From positions 263,237,357 to 263,301,356 of the forward strand of contig JBOZIK010000001.1 of NCBI GenBank assembly GCA_051453625.1: DNA of 64,000 nucleotides. The letters run 5' to 3'. A program made the translations under genes and the position numbers. The notes under the pieces were generated by a model. That model did no database searches. It was not told the DNA's origin and saw nothing but the letters and a program-made list of their open reading frames with translations. Shown here piece by piece: positions 11,740 through 26,406 of the stretch. The DNA is from Welwitschia mirabilis (Eukaryota > Gnetophyta > Gnetopsida > Welwitschiales). Each line of letters begins with the position of its first letter. Position 1 is the first letter of the stretch.

Positions 11740-13835
11740 AATTATAACCCTATATAATGGAATTATGAAATCTATTAGTAGTAATAATAATGATAAAAGA
11801 CCTCCTTCTAGAAAATAATCCCATAAAGAGTCATATAGAGAATAGTATACATAACAACCTAATATAAATGACTAATCTACCTACTAAAACCTTCATTACA
11901 ATAATAACATATCTTTGTCAATTGAAGAGTTAGTAGAAAATCTATAGAATTATTTCCTAAACAAATAATTCATCAAAAATCCTAGTAAATATGTATTCAA
12001 AAACTAGTTGAATTACCTTAATAACCCTTTCATTAAGTAAAATTTGAAAGGTTACCTGTAATCCTAATGCTTAGGAGCATCATCTTACATAATCCCATTC
12101 CTAATATCACATCGATTAGATTTTAAGCCATCTATTATTGAACTTCTTCCACATTCTCATATATTTAAATTATAATATATCCATTTACATTTAAAGGAAT
12201 TCAAATATAGGTTATTAGTTACACCTTAGTTTTCTAATATTATGGATGCCCTTAGATTAATCCTTTTTCCATTTTTCTGAAAAGAAAAAGTAAAACCCTT
12301 GTTATACACCTTGAAATATCTCTCCATTAGAACTTTGACAGAAATAAATCCTTTATATTATTTTTTTCTCAAGTCATAAAAATAATAGCTTGAGGTAATA
12401 AATTATGAATTATCAAGAAAAATGAATTATAAAACTTTCTCTTACACATTATAAAGGTTTAAGGATATAAAAATGCCCTAAATGTGGATTCAAATGAGGT
12501 AGGATTATTAGCTTATTTTATGAAGGATTCATGAAAAAATAAGAAACTAGTTAAAATGATAAGTATAAGTAGTTTCCTAAAATTTGTATTAGATAAAATT
12601 CACTACTACTTAAAATTTGTAGCTAAAGCTCTACAAATTAGAAAAAACCTACTAAGCTATCTAGGTCGCAATATTTAATTATATTAATAAATTTTTTTAG
12701 AGTAATTAATAACTTTAATATTAGCAACTAAATAGATTATTTTTTTAGAAGAGTAGAATCCCTTACCTTTCTATCTAAATCCATAATCTTTAAACCCAAG
12801 TGTTTAATATGTTTTATATATTTTCATGAAATAACTGAGTATACTTTCATACCCTTTTTTTAAAACATGGTTAATGAATAAGTTAATATTATATGAAACC
12901 GTTTACAAATTCACAAAAATTATCTTTACTTAAGTACCTATAACCCAGATGGAGGAACCATGTTAACTTTTATTGAAAATAGAACAACAACCATAATCTA
13001 GCTCATATCAATCAATTAAAAATTTCTTTTTTATTATCTTTTCATCCTTATCCTTCAAGCTAATATTGTTCATATAATCATCCCTTCTCAAAATATTAAT
13101 ACTGTTGTTAGAGAATACATTTAATAATTTCATGTAATTATAAGTGAAAAAAATTCAAAAATTTGAATAAAACCATTAATAACTCTAGTAAATCATAATT
13201 CATGTTCTATTTTCTTTAAGTAATTGAGATCATAATTAAATTCCAATGAGAAATTAAATCCAAAAGTAGTAAAAAATTTAAAAGAAATAGAACTTAATCA
13301 TATTGAAGAAATTAAGGATATTCAATTTAAGAATGAAAAAAAGATAAATCAACAACTAGTTCAAAAGCAAACTGATGAAGAATTAACATCCATGCAAACC
13401 AACATCAAAAATAAAATAGTAGAGAAATTATAAAAGTATATACCTAATCATTTAGAACATTTTCCATTTATACAAATTAGAAAGTAGAATATTATTAAAA
13501 AATAGCTAGAGACCCTAGAGATTTTAAAAGAATATACAATTAATATGCCTCTTTCATAAGACATCAAATAAGTCCCCTCTTATGAAACATTTTTGAAGGA
13601 TATGTGCATAGTTGAGATAAGTGTTTAAGTTAAGAAAAATTCCTCTCTAGCTAAATATATTAGTGCAATAACATAAAACTATATTCCATTAAAATACAAA
13701 AAGCTAGCTACCTAAAAATATCTATTACAATTGGAGACAAAAATCTTAAGCAAGACTTATTTGACCTTAGAGGAAGTATCAATGTTTTACTCCATTTTAT
13801 TTACAAGAAACTTGGCTTAAATGATCTTTAAAAAA
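11740..13835 (+). pseudogene. gag-pro: Decayed gag and start of protease, interior A
   Basis: Gag would form the particle core and bind element RNA; protease would mature it. The frame is riddled with stops but still shows the plant retrotransposon gag signature at 12,242-12,280, which reads MDALRLILFPFF before a stop and corresponds to the LFPFSL-K-KA core of that family. About 13,520-13,640 reads NMPLS, VPSYETFLKDMC, the linker that precedes protease in Athila/Tat polyproteins. At 13,763 DLRGSINVLL stands in place of the catalytic DLGASVNLLP, with Asp kept and Gly changed to Arg; KKLGLNDL follows. The homology then stops and the non-coding spacer begins, so reverse transcriptase and integrase are missing. 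Exact start codon and boundaries are unknown. Confidence 0.65.
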
Positions 13836-16256
13836 TAAAAACTAAATTTGTTTTTCATAATTTTATTGAATTTAATTAACTACATTGGGAACATGGACAA
13901 TTGTTAGTAATGTAGCTCTATTAGGGTACTTATGGCATGATTAATTTCATCATGGATATAGATTCTTATTGGTAATGTAGAACTAATTTGTCAAAGAAAA
14001 ACATTCTTATCTGTATTGGACAATAAAATTCTAAAAATACTACCTTCTTAGTAAAGATTGAAATGCTTACAATAAATGTATACATAATTGTAGAAAGGTA
14101 AAGTTTGAAAATAAAAAATGGAAATTAGATATTTTCTTGTGCATGAATTTTGTAATTTTATTTAGTAAACACGTTACTTGTTTGGTAAATTGATCCATTA
14201 AATTATTAAAAAATTTTAAAAGTTTTAATAAATATTTCATCAACCTAGGAATTCTATATTTTGTATTCTTAAGGTTTATGATTGAATTTGATTCCCATTG
14301 TATTCTGCATTTGTACACTCCATTGCATTATCATTTTTTGTCATTCCACTTCATAAGAAAAAAATGTTTTAAAACATACTTATGATTATTATGAAATGAT
14401 TTTATGATCTATTTTTAATTAATAATATTTTCATCCTAGTTGTTAATGAATTCAAGTAATCCTATGGTCATTATTATTTTTAATATCTTTATAAACCCTA
14501 GTTTTAACTCATGAACTTGGTGTACCTAATTATGCTACCCTATTTTCATGTTGCTCTTAGTCTTCTAGTTGAATCCTATGCCTCCTATCAAACAAATGTT
14601 GGCACCACTACCTACACTCATTAGAGCCATCACTAAACTCTTTTCTCATGTGTTAGTTTCTACTCTTAGATTTTATTCTACATTTTTCAATTACTGAACT
14701 TTGGAATGCATGCATTTGAATTATTCTTAATTCAATTTTCCTTGATTTATCTTATATTTTTCTCCATTTTCTTATTTCTTCAATCTAACATGGAATTATT
14801 TCATTTTTCTCTCCTTCTCTCTACATTTCTCCTACTTATTTTTTATTTTACTACTAATTTTTTAATAAACATAAGTGGTAGGTAAGGAACATTCATTAAA
14901 GAGGGAATCTTCAATTCATTTTTTGACATATATGCTCCATTCTACTTGGTAAAAATAAAAACCAAAGCTTAAAACTACTTTTAATAGAAGGCTAGTTCAT
15001 TTTATTATTTTATAAAACTGCATTTTTTAATCATAAAAATCCTAGGTAATCAATTCATGTATACACTACACTTATTTTTCAATTTTGTTAGCTAATATTG
15101 ATGTTATTTTAGGAGTTTAATATTTTGAATGTATATCATTTATTTTAATTACAGCTATAAAATTATATTATCATATTTTAGATGTAGATAATGCATCCTA
15201 TAGAAACGAATAAACTATAAATGCTTGCATAAAACTAATTAGCTTTGTTTTATTTTACTGTTTATAATGTCTTACTCACATCTCATATTATAGATGCTTA
15301 TAGAAATCATCTAGATATTATTAGAATTATGTAGAAAACCAACTTTTGATATTAATTTTTATTTAGAACCATCAGAAACTATGTAGAAGATAAAACTAAA
15401 TTTACTTTATCTAAATTATTTATGATAATATTCATAATAACATGCACCAAGCCTTGGATTGTGAAAATTAAAATAGAGCCTACATTAAAACTATTACTTA
15501 TTATAAGATAACCCAAGTCCAAAATTATAAGAATATAGATTTGGTTTCCAAGTTAGTAGCATGAATATCGAGAAGAATAGTTATATCCAGAACAAGAAAA
15601 AGGAATTCAACATAACTCATGTCCTCTTTACATTATTCCTCTTTATGTTACACCTTTATACTCTTCTTTCTTACATCCTTTATACTCTTCCTCTTCCTCT
15701 TCTAGTAAAACATTTCTTAAGCAAGTCCTAAAGGAACATAAGACATGAATGAAAAAATTATAAATAAAAAATGAAGAAAATTTCCAATAAATAAAATTTC
15801 ATTTGACATATACAAGATGAAATTAATTAAGCATTGGAAGGAATAGTTTTTTATAGATGATCATTTAATTATAATTTTACTTTTTCTTACATGCATGCTA
15901 TTTTAAGTTTTATATTACACTATTTTCTCTCTTTTTCTAGTTTTAATGAAAAGAAATATAATGAAGTATTATTATTTTAAAGTGCTAATATGTTCTTAAA
16001 AATTGTATTGAAATTTTTCTGTCTTTTCAAAATTTGGGAACAAAGTTCAATTTTGGTTAGGATGTATGACATCCATATGTTTAATTTTTTTTAATTTTGA
16101 TCTATTATTTTTTTTAAAATTACTTAAAAATTTTCAAAAGTTGTGGCATTATTATATAGTTTAATGTTTTTCTTTTAGAAGTTTTCCATGTTAAATCATT
16201 CTTTATCATGTTTTTTTGCTAAGGTTGAGAAAAATTATAGTTAGACATTCAAACCC
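13836..16256 (+). other. Non-coding 3' spacer of interior A
   Basis: About 2.4 kb follows the protease remnant directly. ACTACATTGGGAACATGGA at about 13,880 resembles the spacer found after integrase in complete Athila/Tat elements, so the missing pol appears to be a clean loss between protease and spacer. The stretch aligns with 21,400-23,926 of interior B. No coding signal is seen on either strand. The segment 16,250-16,254 (CAAAC) is the empty counterpart of the S1 insertion site. Confidence 0.55.
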
Positions 16257-17415
16257 TGTATATTAGGTTAATTTATCTTAAAAAAGTATATAAAATTAAC
16301 TATTTTATCATAAAATATGTCTTCCCTCATTTTTAATGTAATTCATAACCTTATACATTTCTTCATGGTGATTTCATGTATTATGTTACATTCTAGAGTG
16401 CATGCCAAAAGATGGAGAAATTTTAAATAAAAACACTAGCATCACTTTCTAGGTCACTCGCATGACTAGTTTATTAGAGTAAAACATCATTAATGGTATA
16501 TTTTAGGATCTTCTTATGAAGGAAATCAATTTATAGTTATGGAGTTAAGAAGTTATAGAATTAAACTCTAACAAAATGTATGATCATAAAGTGTCAAATT
16601 ATCACTTGTGAAACCCTAAATTAAAAACCATAATTAAGAAAACCTAATTCTATTATTTCCTACAAAAATATCCAAGTACCCTCATTTGTAACAATATTTC
16701 AGTGGTAAAGATATTTCATCCCTTAGAGGATCATATCCTTACTATGTCTTTCTAAGCTCCAATTTTATAAGAAGATTAACTTCAAGGATATCTTATTGAT
16801 TCTATATAAGTTTAATTTTTCTGTATTCAATATATTGTAATTTATATTTTGCAATGAAATAGAATTAGATTTTCATTCTTAATTTTAGGTGATAATTAAC
16901 ATTGTACTTTTAATGTTTGAGTAAAGATACATATTTTTTAGGTATCTTTATTTTTTGAGTGACTTTATTTTGTTCACTTCATAGTTTTTAGTTTATCTTA
17001 GTTGATGATCTTTGGGCATTATTTTCATACTTTGTGTACTTGTCTTAAGCTATGAAGAACTAAAGTAACTAAGAGATTCACTACTACTCATCTTGTAAAT
17101 GAAAAGGTGCCATCACAATCTGAGCCATAACAACTTGAGAATCTTAATGTTTATTTAGAAATTCATAATATTAAATATTTTCTTATTATGTGATTTAAGT
17201 TAGCCTTTAAAGTTGGTTCTCTTTTATATTTTTACCATCAAAAGTTATTTCATTACAATCTTCATTTATATTTAGTTTTAAATACTATGCAACTTTAGAG
17301 AAGTTTTGTATTATTATTGTCTTTATTATACCTTAATTTATCTCTATGGATTGAATGATACTATGATTTTTCTTCAATGTAAGTCTTGATTAATTTTACA
17401 AACATTAACCTCACA
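16257..17415 (+). repeat. LTR-B of array T
   Basis: It begins TGTATATTAGG and ends near CTCACA, followed eight bases later by a primer site. It aligns with LTR-A in its 3' half and with the two joined halves of LTR-C over its whole length. The start is placed by alignment with LTR-C and could be off by a few tens of bases. Confidence 0.6.
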
Positions 17416-17423
17416 TAATGCTT

Positions 17424-17441
17424 TAGTATCATTGCTAGGGA
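17424..17441 (+). other. Primer binding site of interior B, tRNA-Asp type
   Basis: TAGTATCATTGCTAGGGA differs from TGGCGCCGTTGCCGGGGA only by transitions (G to A or C to T). Its position after LTR-B matches that of the interior A site. Confidence 0.7.
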
Positions 17442-18199
17442 TAATTATATGAAATATTTCCATTAGGTAATTAATATTTTTCTTTCTTGTATGTTAGTTT
17501 AGTTTTTAGTTTTCTTACATCTCCAACGGTTGGTACTAGTTTCTTCTAGTTTTATTCAAAATTATATTTCTTTTATTTTCAACATTTTTTTATACTTCTA
17601 TATTTTTCAATGATGGGTACTATTTCATTTTTAGTAATATTTAAACTAGTTCATTTTCTTAAGTTATATTAAGTTTTCACTCTATGTAAATATATTTCTA
17701 TATCAAATATTAATGGTTGTAAATCTAACAAGTTTTTTATAAGTGTACAACCTATAAAAAGATCGAAAATCAATAACAGTGAAAATAAAAAAAACTCTTC
17801 CTTTATTTATTTTCTTTCTCTACATTTCTTTATTTAGTAGCTAGTTTTAATTTTTCTTATGCATTTTTATTTCTATTATTAAAGTTTTCAAAAAGTAAAA
17901 AACATTTAGTGTTTTTTCCCATTTTATTTTCCATATTCTTCATCCTTTAAATTTTTTCTATTTATTTTTTCACCTTATAACTCAAAATATTTTATGTAAT
18001 ACTATGAATTAATATTCTGTTTTTCTAAAATTTAATTCCTTAAATGACTAGTGCTACCATCATCCCTCACTAATAATACTTACTTTATTAAAAGATCTTC
18101 TTTGTAACTCTGCAAAGTCTCTATTAACCCTTTAAACGATTTCTACTCTTAGGATCCCTATAAAACCTATTTATTTTTGCATTTATTGGATGCATAAAA
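17442..18199 (+). other. Leader of interior B
   Basis: Non-coding, T-rich, and homologous to the leader of interior A, including the two-copy repeat (about 17,519-17,660) and the CTCTACATTTCTTTATTTAG block at about 17,818. No reading frame is supported. Confidence 0.5.
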
Positions 18200-20700
18200 A
18201 TGTAGGATGATTAATTAGAGTTACATCTAATGAAATCATGGACCTTAGTACCTACAATACTAATGAGTAAAGACCTCCTTATATAAATTAATCCCATAAA
18301 GAATCACATGTAAAATAACAACTATAACAACCCTATATAAATATTTCATCTATCCTTTAGAACCTTTATTACAATAATAAGATAACTTTTTTGAATGAAG
18401 CATTATTAGAAAATATTAAAACCCATTTTATAAACTAATAATTAGTCTAAAACCCTACTTAATATATATCTCTCTCTTAGTTAGTTGGATTACCTTAGCA
18501 ACCCTTCAATAGCTAAACTCTTATAGATTACCTATAACCTCACTACTTAGAAATACCATTATAAATAATCCAACCTATAATAGTACATATATTAGATTTT
18601 AAGCTTTTTGTTATTAAAATACTTTTACATTTTTATGTCTTAAATCAGAAGACCTATATTTCTACTTAAATTAATTCAAATGTGTGTTATTAATCATACC
18701 TCACATTTTTAATATCATGGATTCTATTAAATTAGCACTCTTTATATTTTTCCAAAAATAAAAAGTAATGTTATAGCCTAATATTTTTTCATTAGATGAT
18801 CTAAATAAATGATTTATTTCAAATTTTATCCCAAGCCACAAAACTAATGCCTTAAGATAAGTAATTAAGAATTACGAATAAGAAGATCATGCAACTTTCT
18901 TACAAAAATTAAAAAGGTTTAAGGATTTGTTATAAAATTGTTTTTAGAAGTATTATTATTAAATAATAGGTAATTAATCAAAATAATGAGTAGGGATAGT
19001 TTCATAAATTTTGCATTAGAGAAAGTTTGGAATTATATAAATCTATGGCTAAAATATCTAAAATTTGGAAATGACCTATTAATCCATCTACATTTTAATA
19101 TTTGATTGGATTAACTAATATTTTTAGATAACTTAATAACTTTAATGTTAGTAACCAAATAGACAAGATTTCTAAAATAGTAGAATCCCTTACCTTTTTA
19201 CGTAAATCCATAATCTCCAAACATGAGTGTTTGATTTGTAATATATATATTCATGAAAAAGATAAGTGTCCTTTCATACCCTTTTTTTAAAACATAGGTA
19301 ATGAATAATCTGGTACAATAGGATATAATTAATAGAATTACAAAATTGATCCTTATTTGAAAAAATATAATCTCAAGTGTAGAAGTCATTCTAAAATTTC
19401 ATGAAAATAGGACAACATGCATAATCAAGCTTATATCTGGAAAATAATAAATTCTTTTCTATTCTTTCCATTCTTATCTTTTAAATGAATACCATTCATT
19501 CTCATCATTCCTTATTAAACCACTACTCCTCTTCATTAGACCTATTAGAGAACAATTTTAAGAAGTTCATATAATTATAAGTGTTAAAAAACTAGAAATT
19601 TGAATTAAAATTTTAATAAGTATAATTAAAAACCACTCACATTCTTTCTTCTTTAAACCATTAAATTCGTAGTAAACTTTCAATGAGCCTTAAACTAAAT
19701 CTAAAATGAGTTAAAATTTTATAAGGAATATAACCTATTCACATTGAAGAAACCAAGGATATCCATCTTAAGAATGAAAAAGAAATAAATTAAGAACTAA
19801 TGAAAAACCAAACTAATGAAGAACCAATACCCATGTAAACCAATGAGAAAATGAAATAGTAGAGGAATTAAAAATTCCTATATCCATTAAGCTATAAACT
19901 CTACCATTTCCATAACAATTAATAAAGGTCAATATTATAAAAAATGCTAAACTCTTAGATATTTTAAAAGAAACTAAAATTAACATTCCTGTTTTACAAG
20001 ATATCAAGTAAGATCCCTATTATGAAAAATTTCTCAAGGATATGTGCACAATTAAGAGGAGGATGTATGTTAAGGAAAAAAACATTTCTAACTTAAATAC
20101 TTACATAGTCATACAAATTTAAATTCCACCAAAATACAAAGACCTTAACTACCTAATAATATCTATTACAATTCCAAATAAAAACCTTAGGTAGTCCCCA
20201 TTATATCTTAGAGAAAATGTTAATCACTTAACCCATTGTAAGGAACTTATCTTAAATTATCTCAAATGAATAAAGATCCAATTGTAATTGGTTGATAATC
20301 CATTGAAGTTTTACTAAAAATAGTAAAATACATAATTATTTAAATAAATAATTTTTATTTCTTAGTAGAATTTATTATGTTATAAATGAAATCAACAAAC
20401 ACAATTTAGTCCATATTATTTGAGATAGGCCTTTTCTTAGAACATCTAATGCTCTTATTAAGTTCAAGAATGATTTAAATAAGATTTTATTTGATAATAT
20501 AATAGTACACTTAATTATTTTTAATACTATTAAATTATTAGGAAATTCTAATGAGATTTATTTTGTTAACAAAATTCATAATCCTAACTTTTCTCCTAGT
20601 GATAAAAGCATCTTTTTCTCTAATAACCCCTCTGATGCTTTAGAGTTATCCTTTAATGAATTATTACAAAGGTATAAAAATGTTATAAGTTGAAGTTCCT
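18200..20700 (+). pseudogene. gag-pro: Decayed gag and longer protease, interior B
   Basis: This is homologous to the gag-protease remnant of interior A, offset by about 6.4 kb. The gag core is at about 18,719 (DSIKLALFIFFQK). The protease entry near 20,208 reads LRENVNHL followed by KELILNYLK, matching the ASVNLLP...KxLGLxxLK pattern with the catalytic Asp no longer evident. Unlike copy A it continues, and at 20,427-20,459 reads RPFLRTSNALI, the conserved end of Athila/Tat proteases (GRPFLATS-AL). After about 20,700 protease homology fades. Stops occur every few tens of codons, so no product is expected. Confidence 0.65.
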
Positions 20701-23700
20701 TTAAACTTAAATGCTTAAACTTTATTATTTACAACTCATTTTATATTTGTAAATTATTACACTTACATGTAAAGTCATCGCATAAAAATATTATCCTTTC
20801 TATGCCTTTCTTGAATAACAATTTCCCTTAACATAAGCAATATGATCATAACATTTTAAACTCTTTTTCTTTGCATACCATTGAAATATTCTTATCATAG
20901 CATCCTTAATTGGTTAAGATAATTCATAACAAATAAAATGATGCTTACAGATTTTTTTCTTCACAAAAGGACCCTAAACACTACAATTACTTCAAGTCCT
21001 TTAATACATCCATTTATTTTCAAACCATTTCATTAAGCATACCAACCATTCATTCCATCCATATATCAATCAGCATATGATTTAATGATCCTATTTGATG
21101 GTCATTAATAAATAATTATCATTAGAATTTTTGGTAGAACTTAAATGGACTTACATTAGCTAAGAAAATTTTATACTTATTTTGAGCTATGTTGTTAAGG
21201 TTCATTAAGTTAAAGTATCTAGTTTTAAAAAAAATGGACAAAAAACTGAAACATACTTTTATATTATGCTCTTTTGTTTTAATGTATTTTTAAGGAGATA
21301 AGAAATTTCTTAATTATGCTAATAAGCTAATGACCCTCATATGTATATTAAAAAATTGATGAATATGAGAAGGAAAACCAAAATAAAATATAATCTATCT
21401 TTTCTAAGAGCACATATTATCTTTGATAAATTTATTGGATTTATTTAACTACATTAGGGCTATGGATACTTACTATCAATCTAGCTCTAACAATCTACTT
21501 ATGGCATAATCAATTACATTAAGGCTATAGACTCTCACTGACAATGTAATACTAATTTCTTTAAGAATAATGTGCTGAACTATATTGAAAGAAAATTCCA
21601 TAACACTATACTCTTAGTAGGAATCAAGATTCTTGAAATGTATGTACACATAATTATAGAAATTTAAAATTTAAAAAACAAAAAAAAGATTGTAAGTTAA
21701 ATATTTTTTTGTAAATGCTTTGTTTAAAATTTGTATTTAAAATTGGTTATTAATTATTGAATTTTTATAATTTTTCTTAATTAATAACTTACTTTTATTT
21801 CAACTAGACACATAAAATAAAAAAAATAAAAATTACAAACATTTCAATAAGAGGACAATCAATATAGAAATTTTATCTTTTGTATTCATAAGGTTTGTAA
21901 TTTAGTTTAACTTCCAATGTATTCCATTTTTTTATACCCATTTGCATTACCATTTTCTCCATCTCATTCTATCAGAAAAACACATCTTAAAAAACACTTC
22001 TGATAGTTGTGAAATGACTACTTAAATTGTGTTTTAATTCATAACCTTTTTGTCTTAGATATTGATAAGTCTAAATAATCCTATGTTATTATTCTTGTTC
22101 ATCTCTATAAAAATCCAAGTCTTCAATCAAGAACATACTGTATATAATTGTGTAATCCTCTTTTTACCCTACTTTTATCCTTTTGGCTAAAGCTCATAGC
22201 ACTTGTTAAAGAAATACTAGTGTTCTTGGCTACAATCATTATTGCCAAGGCTGAACTCCCTTGTTACACATATAGTTTCTTTTCTTGGATTTTATTTTGC
22301 ATTTCTCAGTTACTAAAATTTATTTTAAATGGATCTAAATTATTTTTAGTCAATTTTCCTTGATTCATCCCATATTTTTCTCCATTTTCTTAATCCTTAA
22401 AGCTAATAGTAAATTCCTCCATCATTTTCTTTCTTACTCTCTGCATTTCTCTTGCTTATTTTCTATTTTATTGGTATTTTTTAGGAAATATGAATGGTAG
22501 ATAAGAGGCCTTTGTTAATGAAGGAATTTTTAGTTCATTTTTAGACATGTATGCTCCATTCCACTTGGGAAGGATACAAACTAAAAGTTAAAAGTACTTA
22601 TTAATAAAGAACAATGGATTCTACTATGCCCTATAGATTCTAAAATTCAATAGAAATGCTTTATTTGATGATAAAAACCCCTAGGTAATCCATTATCGTA
22701 TACCCAACACTTTTTTATTCTTAATTTTCTTAGATAATTTTTAAATCATTTTATAAGTGAAATATTTTGAGTATTCATGCTTTAGATGTAAACTATACAC
22801 CCAACATAGAAGAAGCCTTACCCTATAAATCTTAGATAAAAACCAATTAGCTTAATGTTCTATTCACATCTTATGTCATAGATGCTTACAAAAGCCATCT
22901 ATATTTTATTATAATTACCTAAGAAAACTAATGTTTTAATATACTAAACTTTTATTTAGGATCATCATGAAATATGCAGGATATAAAAGTAACATTTCCT
23001 TATCCTACCTTATTTCTAATATTATCTCCAATAACCTATATCAAACCTCAGATTATGAAATTAAAGTAGATCCTATATTTAAATATTATTCCCCATGAAA
23101 TAGACCTAATCTATTAGTACAAGAATATAGATTGAATCTAGGGTAGTATAATGAATAGCTAGATAAATAGTAATAGCTATAACAAGAAGAATAGATTTAG
23201 GATAACTCATCTTCTCTTTGCACTATTCCTTCCTACATCACTGCATATATATTCCCAAGCATTTATTATAATAGTAAGGAGCCTCTTAGAAAAACTTTTG
23301 ATCCTACTCCTTCTTCTTCTTCATACATCCTCCACACTCTCCCTCTTCCTCTTTTAATAAAACCATTTTTAAGTAAGTTCCAAAGGAATATAAGACATGG
23401 ATTAAAAAATTATGGAAAAAAATGAAGATAATTACCAAGTGAAAAAAAGTCTATTTCACATAAATAGAATAAAATTAATCAAAAAAATGAAAATAATAGT
23501 TTCTTATATATAGTAAGTTACTTAGAGTTTAACTTTTCTTGTATGCATGGTAGTTTAAATTTTCTATTACATTGTCTTGTCTTTTTTTGTAGTTATAATA
23601 AAAAGACATGCAATGAATTAACTTTCTTTTTAGGCATAGCAATGTTATCAAAAATTATAGTGATTTTTTTTATCTTTTTAAAATTTGAATATAAAGATTA

Positions 23701-23926
23701 ATTTTGATTAGGATTTGTGACATCCACATTTTTCAGTAATTGCTTAGATGTTTATGCCTTATTCCTTGAAGATTGGTTAAAGAATTTCAATATTTATATC
23801 ATTCTTACATACTTAAATGTTTTTATTTAGATGTTTTCCATGTTAAATTACTATTTTTCATGGTTTCTTCTAAGGATATAGCAAAATAGTGGTTAGAGGA
23901 TGAGATGACATCAAAAAATTGGTAAT
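20701..23926 (+). other. Remaining interior B and 3' spacer
   Basis: Positions 20,701-21,390 have no counterpart in copy A and contain no reverse transcriptase or integrase motif that I can recognise. From about 21,400 (GATTTATTTAACTACATTAG) the sequence matches the 3' spacer of interior A. The open stretch at 22,148-22,363 is hydrophobic and T-rich, with no counterpart in copy A, and looks fortuitous. The segment ends at the S1 target duplicate. Confidence 0.5.
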
Positions 23927-26406
23927 CAAACTGTGACACCCTCTTTTATCTTATCCTAGTTAAGTAATATTTTTTAGACTTTCTTTCTTCTTTAATACTT
24001 TTACCTGATAAACACAACAAAACCTAGGACCAAATTCTAATTACTCCTTAATAATAATTTCCATATTATAAGAAAGACAAATCATATTAATATCATATAT
24101 TTACTAATTTCTAGGTTATTTTGCCTTACAAAAAATAGCGATGTAATAAGTTTAGGTCCTTTATTTCTTTCTTGTTTTTCATTACATAAAATATATCTTG
24201 TAAATAGTTAAGGAGATGTAAACTTATTGTCAACATACATTAATAAATTTTAAGGATAATACCTAACCAATATAATAAGAGGTTACAACTCCAATTAATG
24301 GCATTCCAAAATTCAATATCTAACCATTCTTCAAACATGAGTTATTTCTACTTTAAGTTCTAAACTATACAAACATGGATATTCTCAACTTCATAGGCTT
24401 TCACTTCACCTCAATATACCATCAATACAAGTGAAAGGTGGTATGTGAGAGGAATGCATGGTTATAAATAACCCCCACTTTCTTGAATCATCTTTAGATG
24501 GTGAAACATGATCCATTAATGCCAAGGGCTCAAGATATTAAGTTGGAGTAAGTTTATACATGGGCAGGATAGAAGATTGATGATTAAATCCACTTTCTAA
24601 AAGGTAATATAACAAAAATTTCATGCAACACACCTTGTTGATGAAATCCAAGTGTGGAAATGAACATTATTAGAATCATCTTAATTTAGTCCTTTTTGAT
24701 TAATACACTACGCAAATGCATGTAAAAAAAATTTAACTAATGTGGATATTTAATGAATTATTTACCTAGTTATAATAATTCTAATCATTATTTGGTTCAT
24801 TTTATAAAAGCAACCATAAAATTAAGGTGGGAATACAAGAACAATTCTTTTTTTAAGATTGTCATGATCAAAATCTAGATAAAGTAAATAATCTTTTTTT
24901 CTATTTAAACAAAGAAAATATTTTTTACTTTTAACAAAGTATAAAATAATGTACTTAAACAAACTAAAACATACCTAGAGCTATGTTAATCCTAAAAACA
25001 CTCTTCCATGCTCATATGACAATCTCCATGGATTTGTGCAAATAAAGTAAACAAAAGTAAGTATAGCTCAAGCATAATTGTTAAGATACACGTATTTATC
25101 CAATATTTCATATTTCTATATTATAAGTCAATAAAAATAAGTAATAAGCTAGAGACTACTTATTTCACTTAATGACTAAGGTGATAAGCATGTACATTCA
25201 AAGTAATCTAAGAAGAAAAGAGTAAAAGAGGCATTTCTACAATTAAATACTAGTTATAGATATTTTAAATTAACTCTACTAATATAAACATATTTCATAT
25301 ACTTAATTGCCCTATATAATTTTGTGTAATAATTTTTATATAATTTTAAACATTAATTATAACATTTTTAATCTCTAGAAAGACATCATACTTAAAAATT
25401 AACACTTAATTAATCATCAAGAAAAAATTAAATTACAATAGCTTTTTAGAAACTAGACACTCAATATGTTCCTCAAAATCTAACTTCAACTATTTTGGAA
25501 TTTTAAAATTATTATTTCTAACTTTATCATTTAATACTAAAACTTGTCAAAATTTCTGAAATTATAGTCCTACCACCCTATACTAAATGATCATAACGTT
25601 TAATACAATTTAAGCTTTTAAATGATTCAAGATGTTTTTAAAAGTGTATTCAATTTCCTCATACTAAGCTTATAAGTATTGTAAATAGATATCTACCTAA
25701 ATGTAAATTACTTAGTTACTATTATTTGCATTTATTTTCTAATGTATTTTAACAAATAAATAGTTTTGAAGTAATTACTCATCAGAAAAATTACTTTTTT
25801 TATATTTTTCCATTTATAACACAATCATATACTTATAAGAAAAAAAATCACTCATTTATACCTATTTATTAATAAGATATGATGTTTTTATCCTATGCCT
25901 CTACTCTGAAAATTTAATTTTCACCATAACAAAAATATGGTAAAGTTTCCATAACTGCTTAAGTAATAACTCAGATCAACAAAATAATGGATATACTAAC
26001 TAATTAGTTATATAAAGATAAATTAATTATAAAAAGAAAAGAATCCTTTTAGCAAGAAAAATCAAATCAGTTCAATAAAACATTTACTATGAGCCTTAAG
26101 TTTTTCCATGGAAGAGCACTAGCCTAAAGAGAATTTTGAGGATCAGACCTTGCCCTTAATAAGATGGTCCTAATGAATAATAGATAAAAATAAATATAAT
26201 AATAAAATAAACATGGGTATTCAAATCTCTCTCTTTTTTATTTTTTCTTTTTTAAAATAATGCACACCCTAGTCACTTGGTCATAATCGTCCATTAGTAG
26301 TCTACCATTACTAAGTACAAGAGACCTCCTCATATCTTACTATAACATCTTAGTGTATGAAAGTGGGAGAGGATAATATTTTATAACAAAATTGCACAAA
26401 ATCTAT

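Noticed and set aside
14067-14318. Minus-strand 83-codon open stretch as a host gene fragment
   Set aside because: It lies in the spacer of interior A, has no counterpart frame in interior B near 21,650-21,940, and shows no domain.
22148-22363. Hydrophobic 71-codon open stretch, possible small membrane protein
   Set aside because: It sits in the 3' spacer of interior B, the homologous part of interior A has no such frame, and T-rich DNA gives Phe/Leu/Ile-rich chance frames.
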